The notes: generated by a model not told the origin, from the sequence alone. Positions 8,671-19,976 are shown, counted from the stretch's first letter. The stretch: DNA of 64,000 nucleotides from Burkholderia contaminans (GCF_029633825.1 NZ_CP090640.1:992001-1056000); one strand, 5' to 3'. Numbers and translations are program-made.

Positions 8671-9347
8671 CGCAGTTCCGCCTGGAACAGCGCATGACGG
8701 CCGAAGCGGACTTCGAGGCGACGCTGCAGCGTGGACAGCACCGAGCTGAGCAGCAGATAGACCAGCGCGGCTTCCGTATAGAGAATCATCGGCTCGTAGG
8801 TCACGGCCGCGATCCGCTGCGCGGCCTGGAAGATCTCCGGCACGGTCAGCACGGCCGCGAGCGACGTGTCCTTCACGAGCGAAATGAACGAATTCGACAG
8901 TGCGGGCAGCGCGACGCGCGCGGCCTGCGGCAGGATCGCGCGGCGCAGCGCCTGCGGGCGCGTCATCGCCATCGAGTACGCGGCTTCCCACTGCCCCTTC
9001 GGAATCGATTCGATCACGCCGCGGATCACCTCGGCGTTGTACGCACCGACGTTCAGCGAGAAGCCGATCACCGCGGCCGTCAGCGGATCGAGCACGATGC
9101 CGACGCTCGGCAAACCATAGAAGATCACGAACAACTGCACGAGCAGCGGCGAGCCGCGAAACAGCCAGATGTAGAAACGTACGACGGCTTGCGCCCAGCG
9201 CGGCCCGAACAGCCGCGTGAGCGCCGCGCCGAAGGCGAGCAGCAGGCCGATCGCGAACGACGCGAGCGTGAGCGGTACCGTAAACACGAGCCCCGCAACC
9301 AGCAGGGGCCGCAGCGATTCCGCCATCAGGTGAAGCCAGGCCGGCAT
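8667..9347 (-). CDS. Amino-acid (cystine-type) ABC transporter permease
   Basis: A 226-residue HisM/YecS-type inner-membrane permease with about five hydrophobic helices. The EAA loop is visible as EAAYSMAMTRPQALRRAILPQA. Membrane-proximal features such as FRGSPLLVQLFVIFYGLP are characteristic of polar-amino-acid uptake permeases. It sits 14 bases downstream of the binding-protein gene and overlaps the ATPase gene by 4 bases. The cystine assignment comes from the binding protein and is tentative. Confidence 0.92.
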   Translation of the reverse strand: MPAWLHLMAESLRPLLVAGLVFTVPLTLASFAIGLLLAFGAALTRLFGPRWAQAVVRFYIWLFRGSPLLVQLFVIFYGLPSVGIVLDPLTAAVIGFSLNVGAYNAEVIRGVIESIPKGQWEAAYSMAMTRPQALRRAILPQAARVALPALSNSFISLVKDTSLAAVLTVPEIFQAAQRIAAVTYEPMILYTEAALVYLLLSSVLSTLQRRLEVRFGRHALFQAELR

Positions 9348-9361
9348 CGTTCAGCCTCGCG

Positions 9362-10144
9362 TCACGGCTGCGACACGTCGCGGCCGAAATACTTCTGCGA
9401 GATCTTCGCGTAGGTACCGTCGGCCTTGATGTCAGCGAGTGCCTTGTCGATCGCGGCCACGAGCGCGGGGCTGCCCTTGCGCAGCAGCACGCCCGATGCG
9501 TCGCTCGCGCCGCCCGTGTCGGTCGCCGCGATCTTCAGTTTCGCGTCCGGCTTGTGCTTGCGGAAATCGAGGTACGACAGCGAATCGTTGATCGTCGCGT
9601 CGACGCGCCCCGAGCTCAGCAGGTCGATCGATTCGTTGAAGCCCTGCACGGGGACGACGTCCGCGCCGTGCGCGGCCGCGAGCTTGCCGAAATTGCTGGT
9701 CAGCGTGTTCGCGGATTTCTTGCCCTTGAGATCGTCGAACGAGTGGATCGTCGTGTTGTCCGCACGCACGATCAGCACCGCGCGCGACGTGATGTACGGC
9801 GTCGAGAAATCGTATTTCGCCTTGCGCGCGTCGGTGATCGACACTTCGTTGACCACCGCGTCGTAGCGGTTCACGTCGAGGCCGGCGATCAGCCCGTCCC
9901 ACTTGCCTTCGATGAACTGCGGCTTCACGCCGAGGCGCTGCGCGATCGCGGTCGCGATATCGACGTCGAAGCCCGTCAGCTTGCCGGTTTCGTCGTGGTA
10001 CGTGAACGGCGCGTACGTGCCCTCGGTACCGACCCGGAACACGCCGGACGACTTGATCTGCGACAGGTCGTCGGCTGCCAGTGCGCTCGTGACCGAAACG
10101 GCCTGCAGCATGGCGACGACCAGGATGGAGCGAAGGAATTTCAT
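9362..10144 (-). CDS. Periplasmic amino-acid binding protein, probably cystine
   Basis: The 260-residue product has a cleavable signal peptide (MKFLRSILVVAMLQA...SALA). The mature solute-binding protein is of the family-3 type, with TEGTYAPFTYHDETGKLTGF and DVDIATAIAQRLG, and resembles FliY/TcyJ cystine binders more than His/Lys/Arg binders. The open frame extends to 10285, but the ATG at 10144 gives the signal peptide. It is the promoter-proximal gene of a binding protein-permease-ATPase operon. The exact ligand is unproven. Confidence 0.88.
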   Translation of the reverse strand: MKFLRSILVVAMLQAVSVTSALAADDLSQIKSSGVFRVGTEGTYAPFTYHDETGKLTGFDVDIATAIAQRLGVKPQFIEGKWDGLIAGLDVNRYDAVVNEVSITDARKAKYDFSTPYITSRAVLIVRADNTTIHSFDDLKGKKSANTLTSNFGKLAAAHGADVVPVQGFNESIDLLSSGRVDATINDSLSYLDFRKHKPDAKLKIAATDTGGASDASGVLLRKGSPALVAAIDKALADIKADGTYAKISQKYFGRDVSQP

Positions 10145-10323
10145 GGTGCGGACCCCGAATGATAGGAGGGAATATTCCCGCGGCACATACGTGCCGTTCG
10201 AGAGGTCCGCGAATTCTACCGATGCGTCGAGGCCCGGCAAAAAAGCAAATCGGCTAACGATATGAGCCGATCGAATAACGCGCACACCGGCCGCGAAACC
10301 GGTGCGCGCGGCTTACACGCCAC

Positions 10324-11778
10324 TTACCACGGCAATGAATACGTCTTCGTATTCGTGAAGCTCTTCATCGCTTCCTGCACGCCTTCCTTGTAGCCGAGCC
10401 CCGAATCCTTCACGCCGCCGAACGGCGTCAGCTCGAGCCGGTAGCCCGGCACTTCGCGCACGTTCACGCTGCCGACTTCCAGCTCGGTGATGAAGCGCGT
10501 GATGTGGTCGAAGCGGTTCGTGCAGACCGACGACGACAGCGCGTAGTCGGTGCTGTTCGACATCCGGATCGCGTCGTCGATGTCGCGGAAGCGCATGATG
10601 GGCGACACGGGGCCGAAGGTTTCGTATTTCACCAGCGGCATGTCGGGCGTCACGCGATCGATCACCGTTGGCGAGTACAGCGCGCCTTCGCGTACGTTGC
10701 CGACCAGCAGCCGCGCACCGCGCGCGATCGCATCGTTCACCTGCTGTTCGCAGAACTTCGCGGCCGCCTCGTCGATCACCGTACCCATGTCCACCGACGG
10801 ATCGGCAGGATTGCCGTATGACCATGCGCGCGTTTTCTCGACCACCAGCGCCGTGAAGCGATCGGCCACCGACTCGTGCACGAGCATCCGCTTGATCGCG
10901 GTGCAGCGCTGGCCCGAGTTCTTGTACGAGCCCGACACCGCGAGCGTGCTCGCTTCGTCGAGATCGGCGTCTTCCATCACGATGATCGGATCGTTGCCGC
11001 CGAGTTCGAGCACCGCGCGGCGGTAGCCCATCCGCGACGCGATCGACTTGCCGATCGACACGCCGCCCGTGAACGTGATCAGGTCGATCGCCGGGTTCGT
11101 GATCAGTTCGTCGGCAATCTCCTTCGGATCACCGGTGATGACCTGCAGCATCTGCGGCGGCAGGCCGGCTTCGTAAAGGATGTCCGCGAAGAGGTAACAC
11201 GACAGCGGCACCTTCTCCGACGGCTTCACGACGATCCGGTTGTTGGTGGCCACCGACGGCACGATCTTGTGCGCGACCTGGTTCATCGGGTGGTTGAACG
11301 GCGTGATTGCCGAAATCACGCCGAGCAGCGGATCGCGCTGCGTGTACACGCGGCGCTTCTTGCCGTGCGGGGTCAGGTCGCACGAGAAGATCTGCCCGTC
11401 GTCCTTCAGCACTTCACCGGCGCCGAACGTCAGCACGTCGGCCACGCGCCCGGCTTCGTATGTCGAATCCTTGATGCACAGGCCGGCCTCGGCCGTGATC
11501 AGCGCTGCAATCTCGGCCGTGCGCGCGCGCACGATATCGGCCGCGCGGCGCAGGATCGCCGCGCGATCGTGGCGCGTGAGCGTCGGCCGGTAGGCACGCG
11601 CGGCCGCGAACGCGCGCCGCACGTCGTCCAGCGTCGCCTTCGGCACGGTGCCGACCAGCGAGCCGTCGTACGGGTTGCGCACTTCGATTACCGCGTCCCG
11701 ATGAATCCGTTCCCCATCGATTCGCAGTGCTTCGCGACGAATCTCGCTGACGTCCGTCGATGCTGCAATGGCGTTCAT
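10324..11778 (-). CDS. phnY: Phosphonoacetaldehyde dehydrogenase
   Basis: This 484-residue aldehyde dehydrogenase has the catalytic Cys in NSGQRCTAIKRM, the Glu in VLELGGNDPI and the nucleotide-binding TFTGGVSIGKSIA. By pathway context it oxidises phosphonoacetaldehyde, made by PhnW, to phosphonoacetate with NAD+. The gene lies 29 bases downstream of phosphonoacetate hydrolase (phnA), its next enzyme, and beside AEP transporter and transaminase genes, which fixes the substrate better than sequence alone. AAGGGG precedes the start at 11778. It is cotranscribed with phnA from the divergent promoter near 13130. Confidence 0.93.
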   Translation of the reverse strand: MNAIAASTDVSEIRREALRIDGERIHRDAVIEVRNPYDGSLVGTVPKATLDDVRRAFAAARAYRPTLTRHDRAAILRRAADIVRARTAEIAALITAEAGLCIKDSTYEAGRVADVLTFGAGEVLKDDGQIFSCDLTPHGKKRRVYTQRDPLLGVISAITPFNHPMNQVAHKIVPSVATNNRIVVKPSEKVPLSCYLFADILYEAGLPPQMLQVITGDPKEIADELITNPAIDLITFTGGVSIGKSIASRMGYRRAVLELGGNDPIIVMEDADLDEASTLAVSGSYKNSGQRCTAIKRMLVHESVADRFTALVVEKTRAWSYGNPADPSVDMGTVIDEAAAKFCEQQVNDAIARGARLLVGNVREGALYSPTVIDRVTPDMPLVKYETFGPVSPIMRFRDIDDAIRMSNSTDYALSSSVCTNRFDHITRFITELEVGSVNVREVPGYRLELTPFGGVKDSGLGYKEGVQEAMKSFTNTKTYSLPW

Positions 11779-11807
11779 GAGTGTGTCCCCTTACGGATGC
11801 ATGCGCA

Positions 11808-13158
<1,351 letters not shown>

Positions 13159-13254
13159 CATGCAGAGAACAGAAAGCAAAACAACGCAGCAGCAAGAGGG
13201 CTGGTCTCCACTCATCCGCCGCGTGCCGCGGCGCCACAGTCAAGGGGTCTGAAG

Positions 13255-14310
13255 ATGAACGAAGTGCCGGTAAACAAGCGTTTGAACGCATGGGCGGCGG
13301 GCGCGGCCCGCTTCGCGCTGGCCGCGGCGGTCGCGCTCGGCGCGGTGCAGGCGGCGCACGCGAAGACGTCGCTGCTCGTCTATACCGCGCTGGAAGACGA
13401 GGCGATGAAGCCCTACAAAGATGCGTTCGAGAAAGCGAACCCCGACATCGAGATCCGCTGGGTGCGCGACTCGACCGGCTCGGTCACCGCGAAGCTGCTC
13501 GCGGAGAAGAACAACCCGCGCGCGGACGTCGTGCTCGGCCTCGCCGCGTCGAGCCTGACGCTGCTGGACCTGCAGGGGATGCTGCTGCCGTACGCGCCGA
13601 CGGGCTTCGACCAGCTCACGCGCAAGTACAGCGACGCGAACACGCCGCCGCACTGGGTCGGCATGGACGTGTGGGGCGCGACGATCTGCTACAACCGCGT
13701 CGCCGCGCAGGCGAAGGGCATCCCGAAGCCGACGTCGTGGGAAGACCTGACGAAGCCCGTCTATAAAGGCGCGATCGTGATGCCGAGCCCTGTTTCGTCC
13801 GGCACCGGCTACCTCGACGTGACCGCGTGGCTGCAGACCTTCGGCGACGACCGCGGCTGGAAATTCATGGACGCGCTCGACAAGAACGTCGCGCAATACG
13901 TGCACTCGGGCTCCAAGCCGTGCACGCTCGCCGGCACCGGCGAATTCCCGATCGGCATCTCGTTCGAGTTCCGCGGCCATGAACTGCAGTCGCAGGGCGC
14001 GCCGATCGATCTCGTGTTCCCGAAGGAAGGGCTCGGCTGGGACATGGAAGGCACGGCGATCATGAAGACGACGAAGCAGCCCGATGCCGCGAAGAAGCTG
14101 GCCGACTTCATGGCGAGCAAGGAGGCGAACCAGATCACCGCGCGCTGGTGGGCGATCGTCGCGTACCCGGGTGTCGCACGCAAGCTCGCCGGCATCCCCG
14201 ACAACTACTCGGCGCTGCTCGTGAAGAACGACTTCGTATGGTCGGCGAAGAACCGCCAGTCGATTCTCGATACGTGGCAGAAGCGCTACGGCGCGAAAGC
14301 GCAGCAGTAA
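13255..14310 (+). CDS. phnS: 2-aminoethylphosphonate ABC transporter, periplasmic binding protein
   Basis: A 351-residue extracellular solute-binding protein of the iron/thiamine-type fold with an N-terminal signal peptide ending near AQAAHA. SLLVYTALEDE at the mature start and later GTGYLDVTAWLQ are typical of AEP binders such as PhnS. It is the first gene of the plus-strand AEP operon phnS-phnT-phnU-phnW, with its promoter near 13122-13150. It would capture AEP in the periplasm for the fused permease at 15496. Alternative ligands such as Fe3+ are unlikely given the neighbours. Confidence 0.92.
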   Translation: MNEVPVNKRLNAWAAGAARFALAAAVALGAVQAAHAKTSLLVYTALEDEAMKPYKDAFEKANPDIEIRWVRDSTGSVTAKLLAEKNNPRADVVLGLAASSLTLLDLQGMLLPYAPTGFDQLTRKYSDANTPPHWVGMDVWGATICYNRVAAQAKGIPKPTSWEDLTKPVYKGAIVMPSPVSSGTGYLDVTAWLQTFGDDRGWKFMDALDKNVAQYVHSGSKPCTLAGTGEFPIGISFEFRGHELQSQGAPIDLVFPKEGLGWDMEGTAIMKTTKQPDAAKKLADFMASKEANQITARWWAIVAYPGVARKLAGIPDNYSALLVKNDFVWSAKNRQSILDTWQKRYGAKAQQ

Positions 14311-14407
14311 CACCGCGACCCGCCGCGGGGCCGCGCCGCGCGCCGCCCCGCGCCACCCTTTCCATCGTCGAATCCGGCCCCCGGGCCGCCCCAGCATGGA
14401 GGCGCGC

Positions 14408-15499
14408 ATGGCACCTTATCTGAGCGCAGAACGCATCGAGAAGCGGTACAACGACACGCAGGTCCTGACCGACATCAACCTGAGCGTGATGAAGGGCGAA
14501 ATGATCTGCTTCCTGGGGCCGTCCGGCTGCGGGAAGACCACGCTGCTGCGGATCATCGCAGGGCTCGAGACGCAGAACGCCGGCCACATCATGCAGGACG
14601 GCCGCGACATCTCGCGGCTGCCGCCGCAACTGCGCGACTACGGCATCGTGTTCCAGTCGTACGCGCTGTTCCCGAACCTCACGGTGTACGACAACGTCGC
14701 GTACGGGCTCGTGAACCGCAGGATGAAGCGCGACGCGATCCACGAGCGCGTGCACACGCTGCTCGCACTGGTCGGCCTGCCCGACAGCCATCGCAAGCAT
14801 CCGGGCCAGCTGTCCGGCGGCCAGCAGCAGCGCATCGCACTGGCGCGCGCGCTCGCCTCCTCCCCCGGCCTGCTGCTGCTCGACGAGCCGCTGTCGGCGC
14901 TCGATGCGCGGGTGCGCGTGCGGCTGCGCCAGGAGATCCGCGCGCTGCAGCAGCGGCTCGGCGTGACGACGATCATGGTCACGCACGACCAGGAAGAGGC
15001 GCTGTCGATGGCCGACCGCATCGTCGTGATGAACCACGGCGTGATCGAGCAGATCGGCACGCCGCTCGAAATCTACCGGCAGCCCGCGTCGCCGTTCGTC
15101 GCGGACTTCATCGGCCGCGTGAACACGATTCCGGCCGAAGTCGCGCAGGACGGCACGCTGCGCGCAGGCGCGGTCGGGCTCGACTGCCGCCACGGTGCGG
15201 CCCGCCCCACGCAAGGCGCGGCGGTATCGGTCTACGTGCGGCCCGAGGACCTGCGCATCCGCGTGCCGGGCGAGACGGCCGACAACGTGCTGGCCGGCCG
15301 CGTCGAGAAGCTCGAATTCCTCGGCGCGTTCTGCCGCGTGAGCTTCCGGATCGACGGGCTCGACGGCCAGGAGATCGTCGCCGACCTGTCGTATCACGAC
15401 GTCGACCGCACCGGCGTGCAGGCCGGCGCGCGCATCGACCTCGCGCTCGATCGCGAGCATGTCCGCGTGTTCCCGAGCGCGAAGGAGCGACTGCAATGA
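14408..15499 (+). CDS. phnT: 2-aminoethylphosphonate ABC transporter, ATP-binding protein
   Basis: A 363-residue ATPase with Walker A GPSGCGKTT, the signature LSGGQQQRIALARAL, Walker B LLLLDEPLSALDA and the switch His in VTHDQEEALS. A TOBE-like C-terminal domain (about 270-360) follows. GGAGG lies 5 bases before the ATG at 14408, which makes this start better than 14396. The stop overlaps the permease start as ATGA. It powers AEP uptake together with phnS and phnU. Confidence 0.93.
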   Translation: MAPYLSAERIEKRYNDTQVLTDINLSVMKGEMICFLGPSGCGKTTLLRIIAGLETQNAGHIMQDGRDISRLPPQLRDYGIVFQSYALFPNLTVYDNVAYGLVNRRMKRDAIHERVHTLLALVGLPDSHRKHPGQLSGGQQQRIALARALASSPGLLLLDEPLSALDARVRVRLRQEIRALQQRLGVTTIMVTHDQEEALSMADRIVVMNHGVIEQIGTPLEIYRQPASPFVADFIGRVNTIPAEVAQDGTLRAGAVGLDCRHGAARPTQGAAVSVYVRPEDLRIRVPGETADNVLAGRVEKLEFLGAFCRVSFRIDGLDGQEIVADLSYHDVDRTGVQAGARIDLALDREHVRVFPSAKERLQ

Positions 15500-17223
15500 G
15501 CACCGTCCTGACCGAGCGCCGCCGCGGCGCCTCCGTCCCCGCCGACGTGCGGCAGATCACGCACTGGCACGACCGCCTCGCGCAGCTCGCGCTCGTCGCG
15601 ATGGCCGCGCTGATGTCGATGTTCCTGCTGCTGCCGCTCGCGCTCGTCGTGCAGAAATGCTTCGTCGATGCGGACGGGCGCTTCGTCGGCGCGCACAACT
15701 TCGTCGAGTATCTCGAGGACAGCGGCGTGCTGCGCTCGATGCTGCATTCGCTGACGGTCGGCGCACTCGTCACGTCGATCGTCGTGCCGATGGCGTTCAC
15801 GTTCGCATATGCGCTGACGCGCTCGTGCATGCCGCTGAAGAACGCCGCGCGCACGATCGCTCTCCTGCCGCTGCTCGCGCCGACGCTGCTGTCCGCGGTG
15901 TCGTTCATCTACTGGTTCGGCAACGCGGGGCTGCTGAAGCCGCTGCTGCACGGCCATTCGATCTATGGGCTGCCGGGCATCGTGCTGAGCATGGTGTATG
16001 CGTCGTTCCCGCACGTGCTGATGATCCTCGTCACCGCGCTGTCGCTGGCCGACGGCCGGCTCTACGAAGCCGCCGACGCGATGGGCACGCGCCGCATGCG
16101 CAAGTTCTTCACGATCACGCTGCCGGGTGCGAAGTACGGGCTGATCAGCGCGACGATGGTGGCGTTCACGATGTGCATCAACGACTTCGGCGTACCGGTG
16201 GTGATCGGCGGTTCGTATAACGTACTGTCGACCGACATCTACAAGCTGATCATCGGCCTGCAGGACTTCAACCGCAGCGCGGTCGTGAGCCTGATGCTGC
16301 TGTGCCCGGCGCTGGTCGCGTTCGGCGTCGACTTCTTCATTCGCCGCCGCCAGCAGTCGCAGCTCGGCGCGCGCTCGACGCCGTACCAGCCGAAGCCGTC
16401 GCGCGGCTTCGATGCCGCGATGCTCGCGTACTGCGGCATCGTGTGCACGTTCTTCATCGCGGTGGTCGGCATCTCGGTGTTCGCGTCGTTCGTGAAGTTC
16501 TGGCCGTACCAGATGAGCCTCGGGCTGCAGCACTACGAGATGGGGCTGATCGGCGCCGGCATCTTCGACGCGTACAAGAACAGCCTGCGGATGGCCGCGA
16601 CGGTCGCGCTCGGCGGCACGATCGTCGTGTTCGGCGGGGCGTACCTGATCGAGAAGACGCGCGGCGCGCGCTGGCTGCGCGGCTTCATCGCGCTGTGCGC
16701 GATCCTGCCGATGGGCGTGCCGGGGCTCGTGCTCGGCATCAGCTACATCTTCCTGTTCAACGCACCCGGCAATCCGCTGAACGGGCTGTACGGCTCGCTG
16801 TGGCTGCTCGCGATCGTCACGGTGGTGCACTACTACGCGTCGAGCCACCTGACCGCCGTCACCGCGCTCCGGCAGATCGACAGCGAGTTCGAGGCCGTGT
16901 CCGCGTCGCTGAAGGTGCCGTTCTACAAGACCTTCGTGCGCGTGACCGTGCCTGTGTGCCTGCCCGCGATCCTGCTGATCGCGCGCTACCTGTTCGTCAA
17001 CGGGATGACGACGGTCTCGGCCGTCGCGTTCCTCTACTCGCCCGATACGCAACCCGCGTCGGTCGCGATCCTGAACCTCGACGACGCGGGCCAGATGGGC
17101 CCGGCTGCCGCGATGGCCACGCTCGTGCTCGCGACCTCGTCGTTCGCGTGCGTGCTGTTCGCGTGCATCTCGCACCGCCTGTTGCGCCGCACGCAGGCCT
17201 GGCGCAATCCACATCGCCGTTGA
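15496..17223 (+). CDS. phnU: 2-aminoethylphosphonate ABC transporter permease, two fused permease domains
   Basis: The 575-residue product carries two complete permease domains in one chain, each with about six helices. The first half has an EAA-type loop near YEAADAMGTRRMRKFFTITLP and the second near FEAVSASLKVPFYKTFVRVTVP. In other AEP importers the two halves can be separate PhnU and PhnV proteins; the fused form is the usual Burkholderia arrangement for this transporter class. It overlaps phnT by 4 bases and is followed by phnW 48 bases later. Confidence 0.92.
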   Translation: MSTVLTERRRGASVPADVRQITHWHDRLAQLALVAMAALMSMFLLLPLALVVQKCFVDADGRFVGAHNFVEYLEDSGVLRSMLHSLTVGALVTSIVVPMAFTFAYALTRSCMPLKNAARTIALLPLLAPTLLSAVSFIYWFGNAGLLKPLLHGHSIYGLPGIVLSMVYASFPHVLMILVTALSLADGRLYEAADAMGTRRMRKFFTITLPGAKYGLISATMVAFTMCINDFGVPVVIGGSYNVLSTDIYKLIIGLQDFNRSAVVSLMLLCPALVAFGVDFFIRRRQQSQLGARSTPYQPKPSRGFDAAMLAYCGIVCTFFIAVVGISVFASFVKFWPYQMSLGLQHYEMGLIGAGIFDAYKNSLRMAATVALGGTIVVFGGAYLIEKTRGARWLRGFIALCAILPMGVPGLVLGISYIFLFNAPGNPLNGLYGSLWLLAIVTVVHYYASSHLTAVTALRQIDSEFEAVSASLKVPFYKTFVRVTVPVCLPAILLIARYLFVNGMTTVSAVAFLYSPDTQPASVAILNLDDAGQMGPAAAMATLVLATSSFACVLFACISHRLLRRTQAWRNPHRR

Positions 17224-17271
17224 TTCCCTGACTGTATTCACGTGACGTCCCGACTTCATCAAGGAGACACC

Positions 17272-18402
17272 ATGACGCTCGCCGCCCAGCCCATCCTGCT
17301 CACCCCCGGCCCCCTGACGACCTCCGACACCACGCGCGACGCGATGCTGCGCGACTGGGGCTCGTGGGACAGCGACTTCAACGCGATCACCGCGCGGCTG
17401 CGCGAACGCCTGCTGCAGATCGTGCACGGCGAAGGCACGCACGAATGCGTGCCGCTGCAAGGCAGCGGCACGTTCTCGGTCGAAGCGGCGATCGGCACGC
17501 TCGTGCCGCGCGACGGCCACGTGCTGGTGCCGAACAACGGCGCGTACTGCGCGCGCCTCGCGAAGATCTGCCGCGTGCTCGGCCGCACGCTCACGACGAT
17601 CGACTACAGCGAGGACCGCCGCGTCGATCCGGCCGACGTCGAGCGCGCGCTCGCGGCCGATCCGACCATCACGCATGTCGCGCTCGTGCACTGTGAAACC
17701 GGCGCCGGCGTGCTGAACCCGCTGCACGACGTCGCGCAGGTCGTCGCGAAGCATGGCCGCGGGCTGATCGTCGACGCGATGAGTTCGTTCGGCGCGATCG
17801 ACATCGATGCGCGCACGACGCCGTTCGATGCGGTGATCGCCGCATCCGGCAAATGCCTCGAAGGCGTGCCGGGGCTCGGCTTCGTGATCGCGAAGCGCAG
17901 TGCGCTCGAACGCTGCGAAGGCAACAGCCACTCGCTCGCGATGGACCTGTACGACCAATGGGTCTACATGCAGCGCACGACGCAGTGGCGCTTTACGCCG
18001 CCGACGCACGTGGTCGCGGCGCTCGACGCGGCCGTTGCGCAATACGTCGACGAAGGCGGGCTCGCCGCGCGCGGCGGCCGCTACCAGCGCAACTATCGCG
18101 CGCTGATCGACGGGATGCTCGCGCTCGGTTTCCGGCCGTTCCTCGATCCGGCGATCCAGGCGCCGATCATCGTCACGTTCCATGCGCCGGACGATCCGAA
18201 CTACGATTTCAAGCGCTTCTACCAGGAGGTCAAGCAGCGCGGCTACATCCTGTATCCGGGCAAGCTGACCGAGGTCGAGACGTTCCGGGTCGGCTGCATC
18301 GGCCACTTCGGCGAAGCCGGCATCCCGGGCGCCGTCGCCGCGATCGCCGACACGCTGCGGGCGATGGGCGTGCGCCGCGTGTCGGCGGAAGCCGCCGCCT
18401 GA
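17272..18402 (+). CDS. phnW: 2-aminoethylphosphonate-pyruvate transaminase
   Basis: A 376-residue class-V PLP aminotransferase starting [18 protein letters not shown]. The PLP lysine is in [11 protein letters not shown] (about Lys194), and the Asp that contacts the pyridine nitrogen is in [10 protein letters not shown]. It converts AEP plus pyruvate to phosphonoacetaldehyde plus alanine. The ATG at 17272 is chosen for its AAGGAG at 6-7 bases; an upstream start at 17242 lacks one. It is the last gene before an intrinsic terminator at 18434. Its product is the substrate of PhnY on the opposite operon. Confidence 0.95.
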   Translation: MTLAAQPILLTPGPLTTSDTTRDAMLRDWGSWDSDFNAITARLRERLLQIVHGEGTHECVPLQGSGTFSVEAAIGTLVPRDGHVLVPNNGAYCARLAKICRVLGRTLTTIDYSEDRRVDPADVERALAADPTITHVALVHCETGAGVLNPLHDVAQVVAKHGRGLIVDAMSSFGAIDIDARTTPFDAVIAASGKCLEGVPGLGFVIAKRSALERCEGNSHSLAMDLYDQWVYMQRTTQWRFTPPTHVVAALDAAVAQYVDEGGLAARGGRYQRNYRALIDGMLALGFRPFLDPAIQAPIIVTFHAPDDPNYDFKRFYQEVKQRGYILYPGKLTEVETFRVGCIGHFGEAGIPGAVAAIADTLRAMGVRRVSAEAAA

Positions 18403-18433
18403 CGTGACGCATGACGACGTGACGTGATGGTCC

Positions 18434-18468
18434 CCGCCGCATGCACGTTCGCATGCGGCGGCCGTTTT
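18434..18468 (+). terminator. Intrinsic terminator after phnW
   Basis: Perfect 11-bp stem (CCGCCGCATGC and its complement), 6-base loop, then CCGTTTTTT. It separates phnSTUW from the FAD oxidoreductase gene, which may be reached by readthrough or have its own promoter. Confidence 0.88.
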
Positions 18469-18510
18469 TTCGGCAGTGCGCGGCACGGCCCCTTTTCGAC
18501 GAACCCTCCC

Positions 18511-19899
18511 ATGCGACCCTTCTGGATCGAACAAGCGCTGTTCAACGACGGCGATCTCGCCCCCGCGCTGCAAGGCGAGACGCGTGCCGACGTGTGCATC
18601 GTCGGCGGCGGCTTCACCGGGCTCTGGACCGCGATCCAGGCGAAGCAGCAGGATCCCGCGCTCGACATCGCAATCGTCGAAGCCGACCTGTGCGGTGCCG
18701 GCGCGAGCGGCCGCAACGGCGGTTGCCTGCTCACGTGGTCTGCAAAATTCCTGACGCTGCGGCGGCTGTTCGGCGAGGCCGAGGCGATCCGGCTCGTGAA
18801 GGCATCCGAAGCGGCCGTGCAGCACATCGCCGATTTCTGCCGCGCGCACGACATCGATGCCGAGCTGCGGCTCGACGGCACGCTGTACACCGCGACGTCG
18901 CGTGCGCAGGTCGGCACGCTCGCGCCGGTGCTCGACGCGCTCGCCGCATGCGGCATCCACAGCTACGAACCGCTGCCGCCCGCCGAAGTCGCGCGCCGCT
19001 CGGGGTCGGCGCGCAATCTCGACGGCGTCTATTCGCCGATCGCCGCGACCGTGCATCCCGGCAAGCTCGTGCGCGGGCTGCGCCGCGTCGCGCTCGCGAT
19101 GGGCATCCGGATCTACGAACGCACGCCGATGCTCGACTTCACGCCCGGCCAGCCCGCCGTCGTGCGCACGCCGTCCGGCAGCGTGAGCGCGGGCAGGCTC
19201 GTGTTCGCGATCAACGCATGGATGGCGAGCCGCTTCCCGCAGTTCGAGCGCACGATCGCGGTCGTGTCGAGCGACATGGTCATCACCGAGAAATGCCCGG
19301 CGCTGCTCGAAAAGACCGGGCTCGTCGACGGCGTGTCGGTGCTCGATTCGCGGATCTTCGTCTACTACTACCGCACCACCGCCGACGGGCGGCTGATGCT
19401 CGGCAAGGGCGGCAACACGTTCTCATGGCGCAGCCGCATCGCGCCCGTGTTCGACCGGCGCTCGCCTTACGAAGCGCAACTCACGCAGAGCCTGCGCGAA
19501 TTCTTTCCTTCGCTCGCGGGCGTGCCGGTCACCGCGAGCTGGAACGGGCCGTCAGATCGCTCCGTCACCGGCTTCCCGTTCTTCGGCCGCCTCGACGACG
19601 CGCCGAACGTGTTCTACGGCTTCGGCTACTCGGGTAACGGCGTGGGGCCGACCTACATGGGCGGGCAGATCCTGTCGTCGCTCGTGCTCGGCCTCGACAA
19701 CGCGTGGACGCGCAGCCCGATCGTGCGCGGCCCGCTCGGCGCGTTCCCGCCGGAGCCGATCCGCTATGTCGGCGCGCACGTCGTGCGCAATGCAATCCGC
19801 CGCAAGGAGCGCGCGGAAGACGAGAGCCGGCGGCCGGCGAGGGTCGACACGTGGCTCGCGAAATTCGCGAGCGCGGCGGGGAAGGCCGACAAGGCGTAA
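18511..19899 (+). CDS. FAD-dependent oxidoreductase of the AEP locus (putative aminophosphonate oxidoreductase)
   Basis: A 462-residue DAO-family flavoprotein with an N-terminal Rossmann FAD site (CIVGGGFTGLWTAIQ), then GASGRNGG, and a C-terminal FYGFGYSGNGVGP FAD-binding segment. Homologues sit in AEP gene clusters and are annotated as aminophosphonate oxidoreductases. The related PbfD-type enzymes oxidise N-alkylated AEPs or (R)-1-hydroxy-AEP-like compounds to feed the PhnW pathway, so a role in widening substrate range is plausible. That role is inference. It lies 108 bases after phnW across a terminator and is followed by another terminator. Confidence 0.85.
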   Translation: MRPFWIEQALFNDGDLAPALQGETRADVCIVGGGFTGLWTAIQAKQQDPALDIAIVEADLCGAGASGRNGGCLLTWSAKFLTLRRLFGEAEAIRLVKASEAAVQHIADFCRAHDIDAELRLDGTLYTATSRAQVGTLAPVLDALAACGIHSYEPLPPAEVARRSGSARNLDGVYSPIAATVHPGKLVRGLRRVALAMGIRIYERTPMLDFTPGQPAVVRTPSGSVSAGRLVFAINAWMASRFPQFERTIAVVSSDMVITEKCPALLEKTGLVDGVSVLDSRIFVYYYRTTADGRLMLGKGGNTFSWRSRIAPVFDRRSPYEAQLTQSLREFFPSLAGVPVTASWNGPSDRSVTGFPFFGRLDDAPNVFYGFGYSGNGVGPTYMGGQILSSLVLGLDNAWTRSPIVRGPLGAFPPEPIRYVGAHVVRNAIRRKERAEDESRRPARVDTWLAKFASAAGKADKA

Positions 19900-19945
19900 C
19901 GATGTGTCGACCTGCAGGACCTGAGTGACTTGAAGACACAACGAA

Positions 19946-19976
19946 AAAGGGACGCTGCGAAGCGTCCCTTTGCTTT
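19946..19976 (+). terminator. Intrinsic terminator between the FAD oxidoreductase and phnR
   Basis: An 11-bp stem AAAGGGACGCT/AGCGTCCCTTT with a GCGA loop. The flanking A and T runs suit both converging genes. Confidence 0.85.

Noticed and set aside
10281..10310. GC-rich hairpin downstream of phnY
   Set aside because: The CCGG-containing inverted repeat has no U run on the phnY side, so it was not called as a terminator.
15394..19056. A 1220-codon minus-strand open frame antisense to the phn genes
   Set aside because: Its product is Arg/Ala/His-rich low-complexity sequence without domains; it mirrors the high-G+C third positions of phnU, phnW and the FAD gene, all of which have clear motifs.
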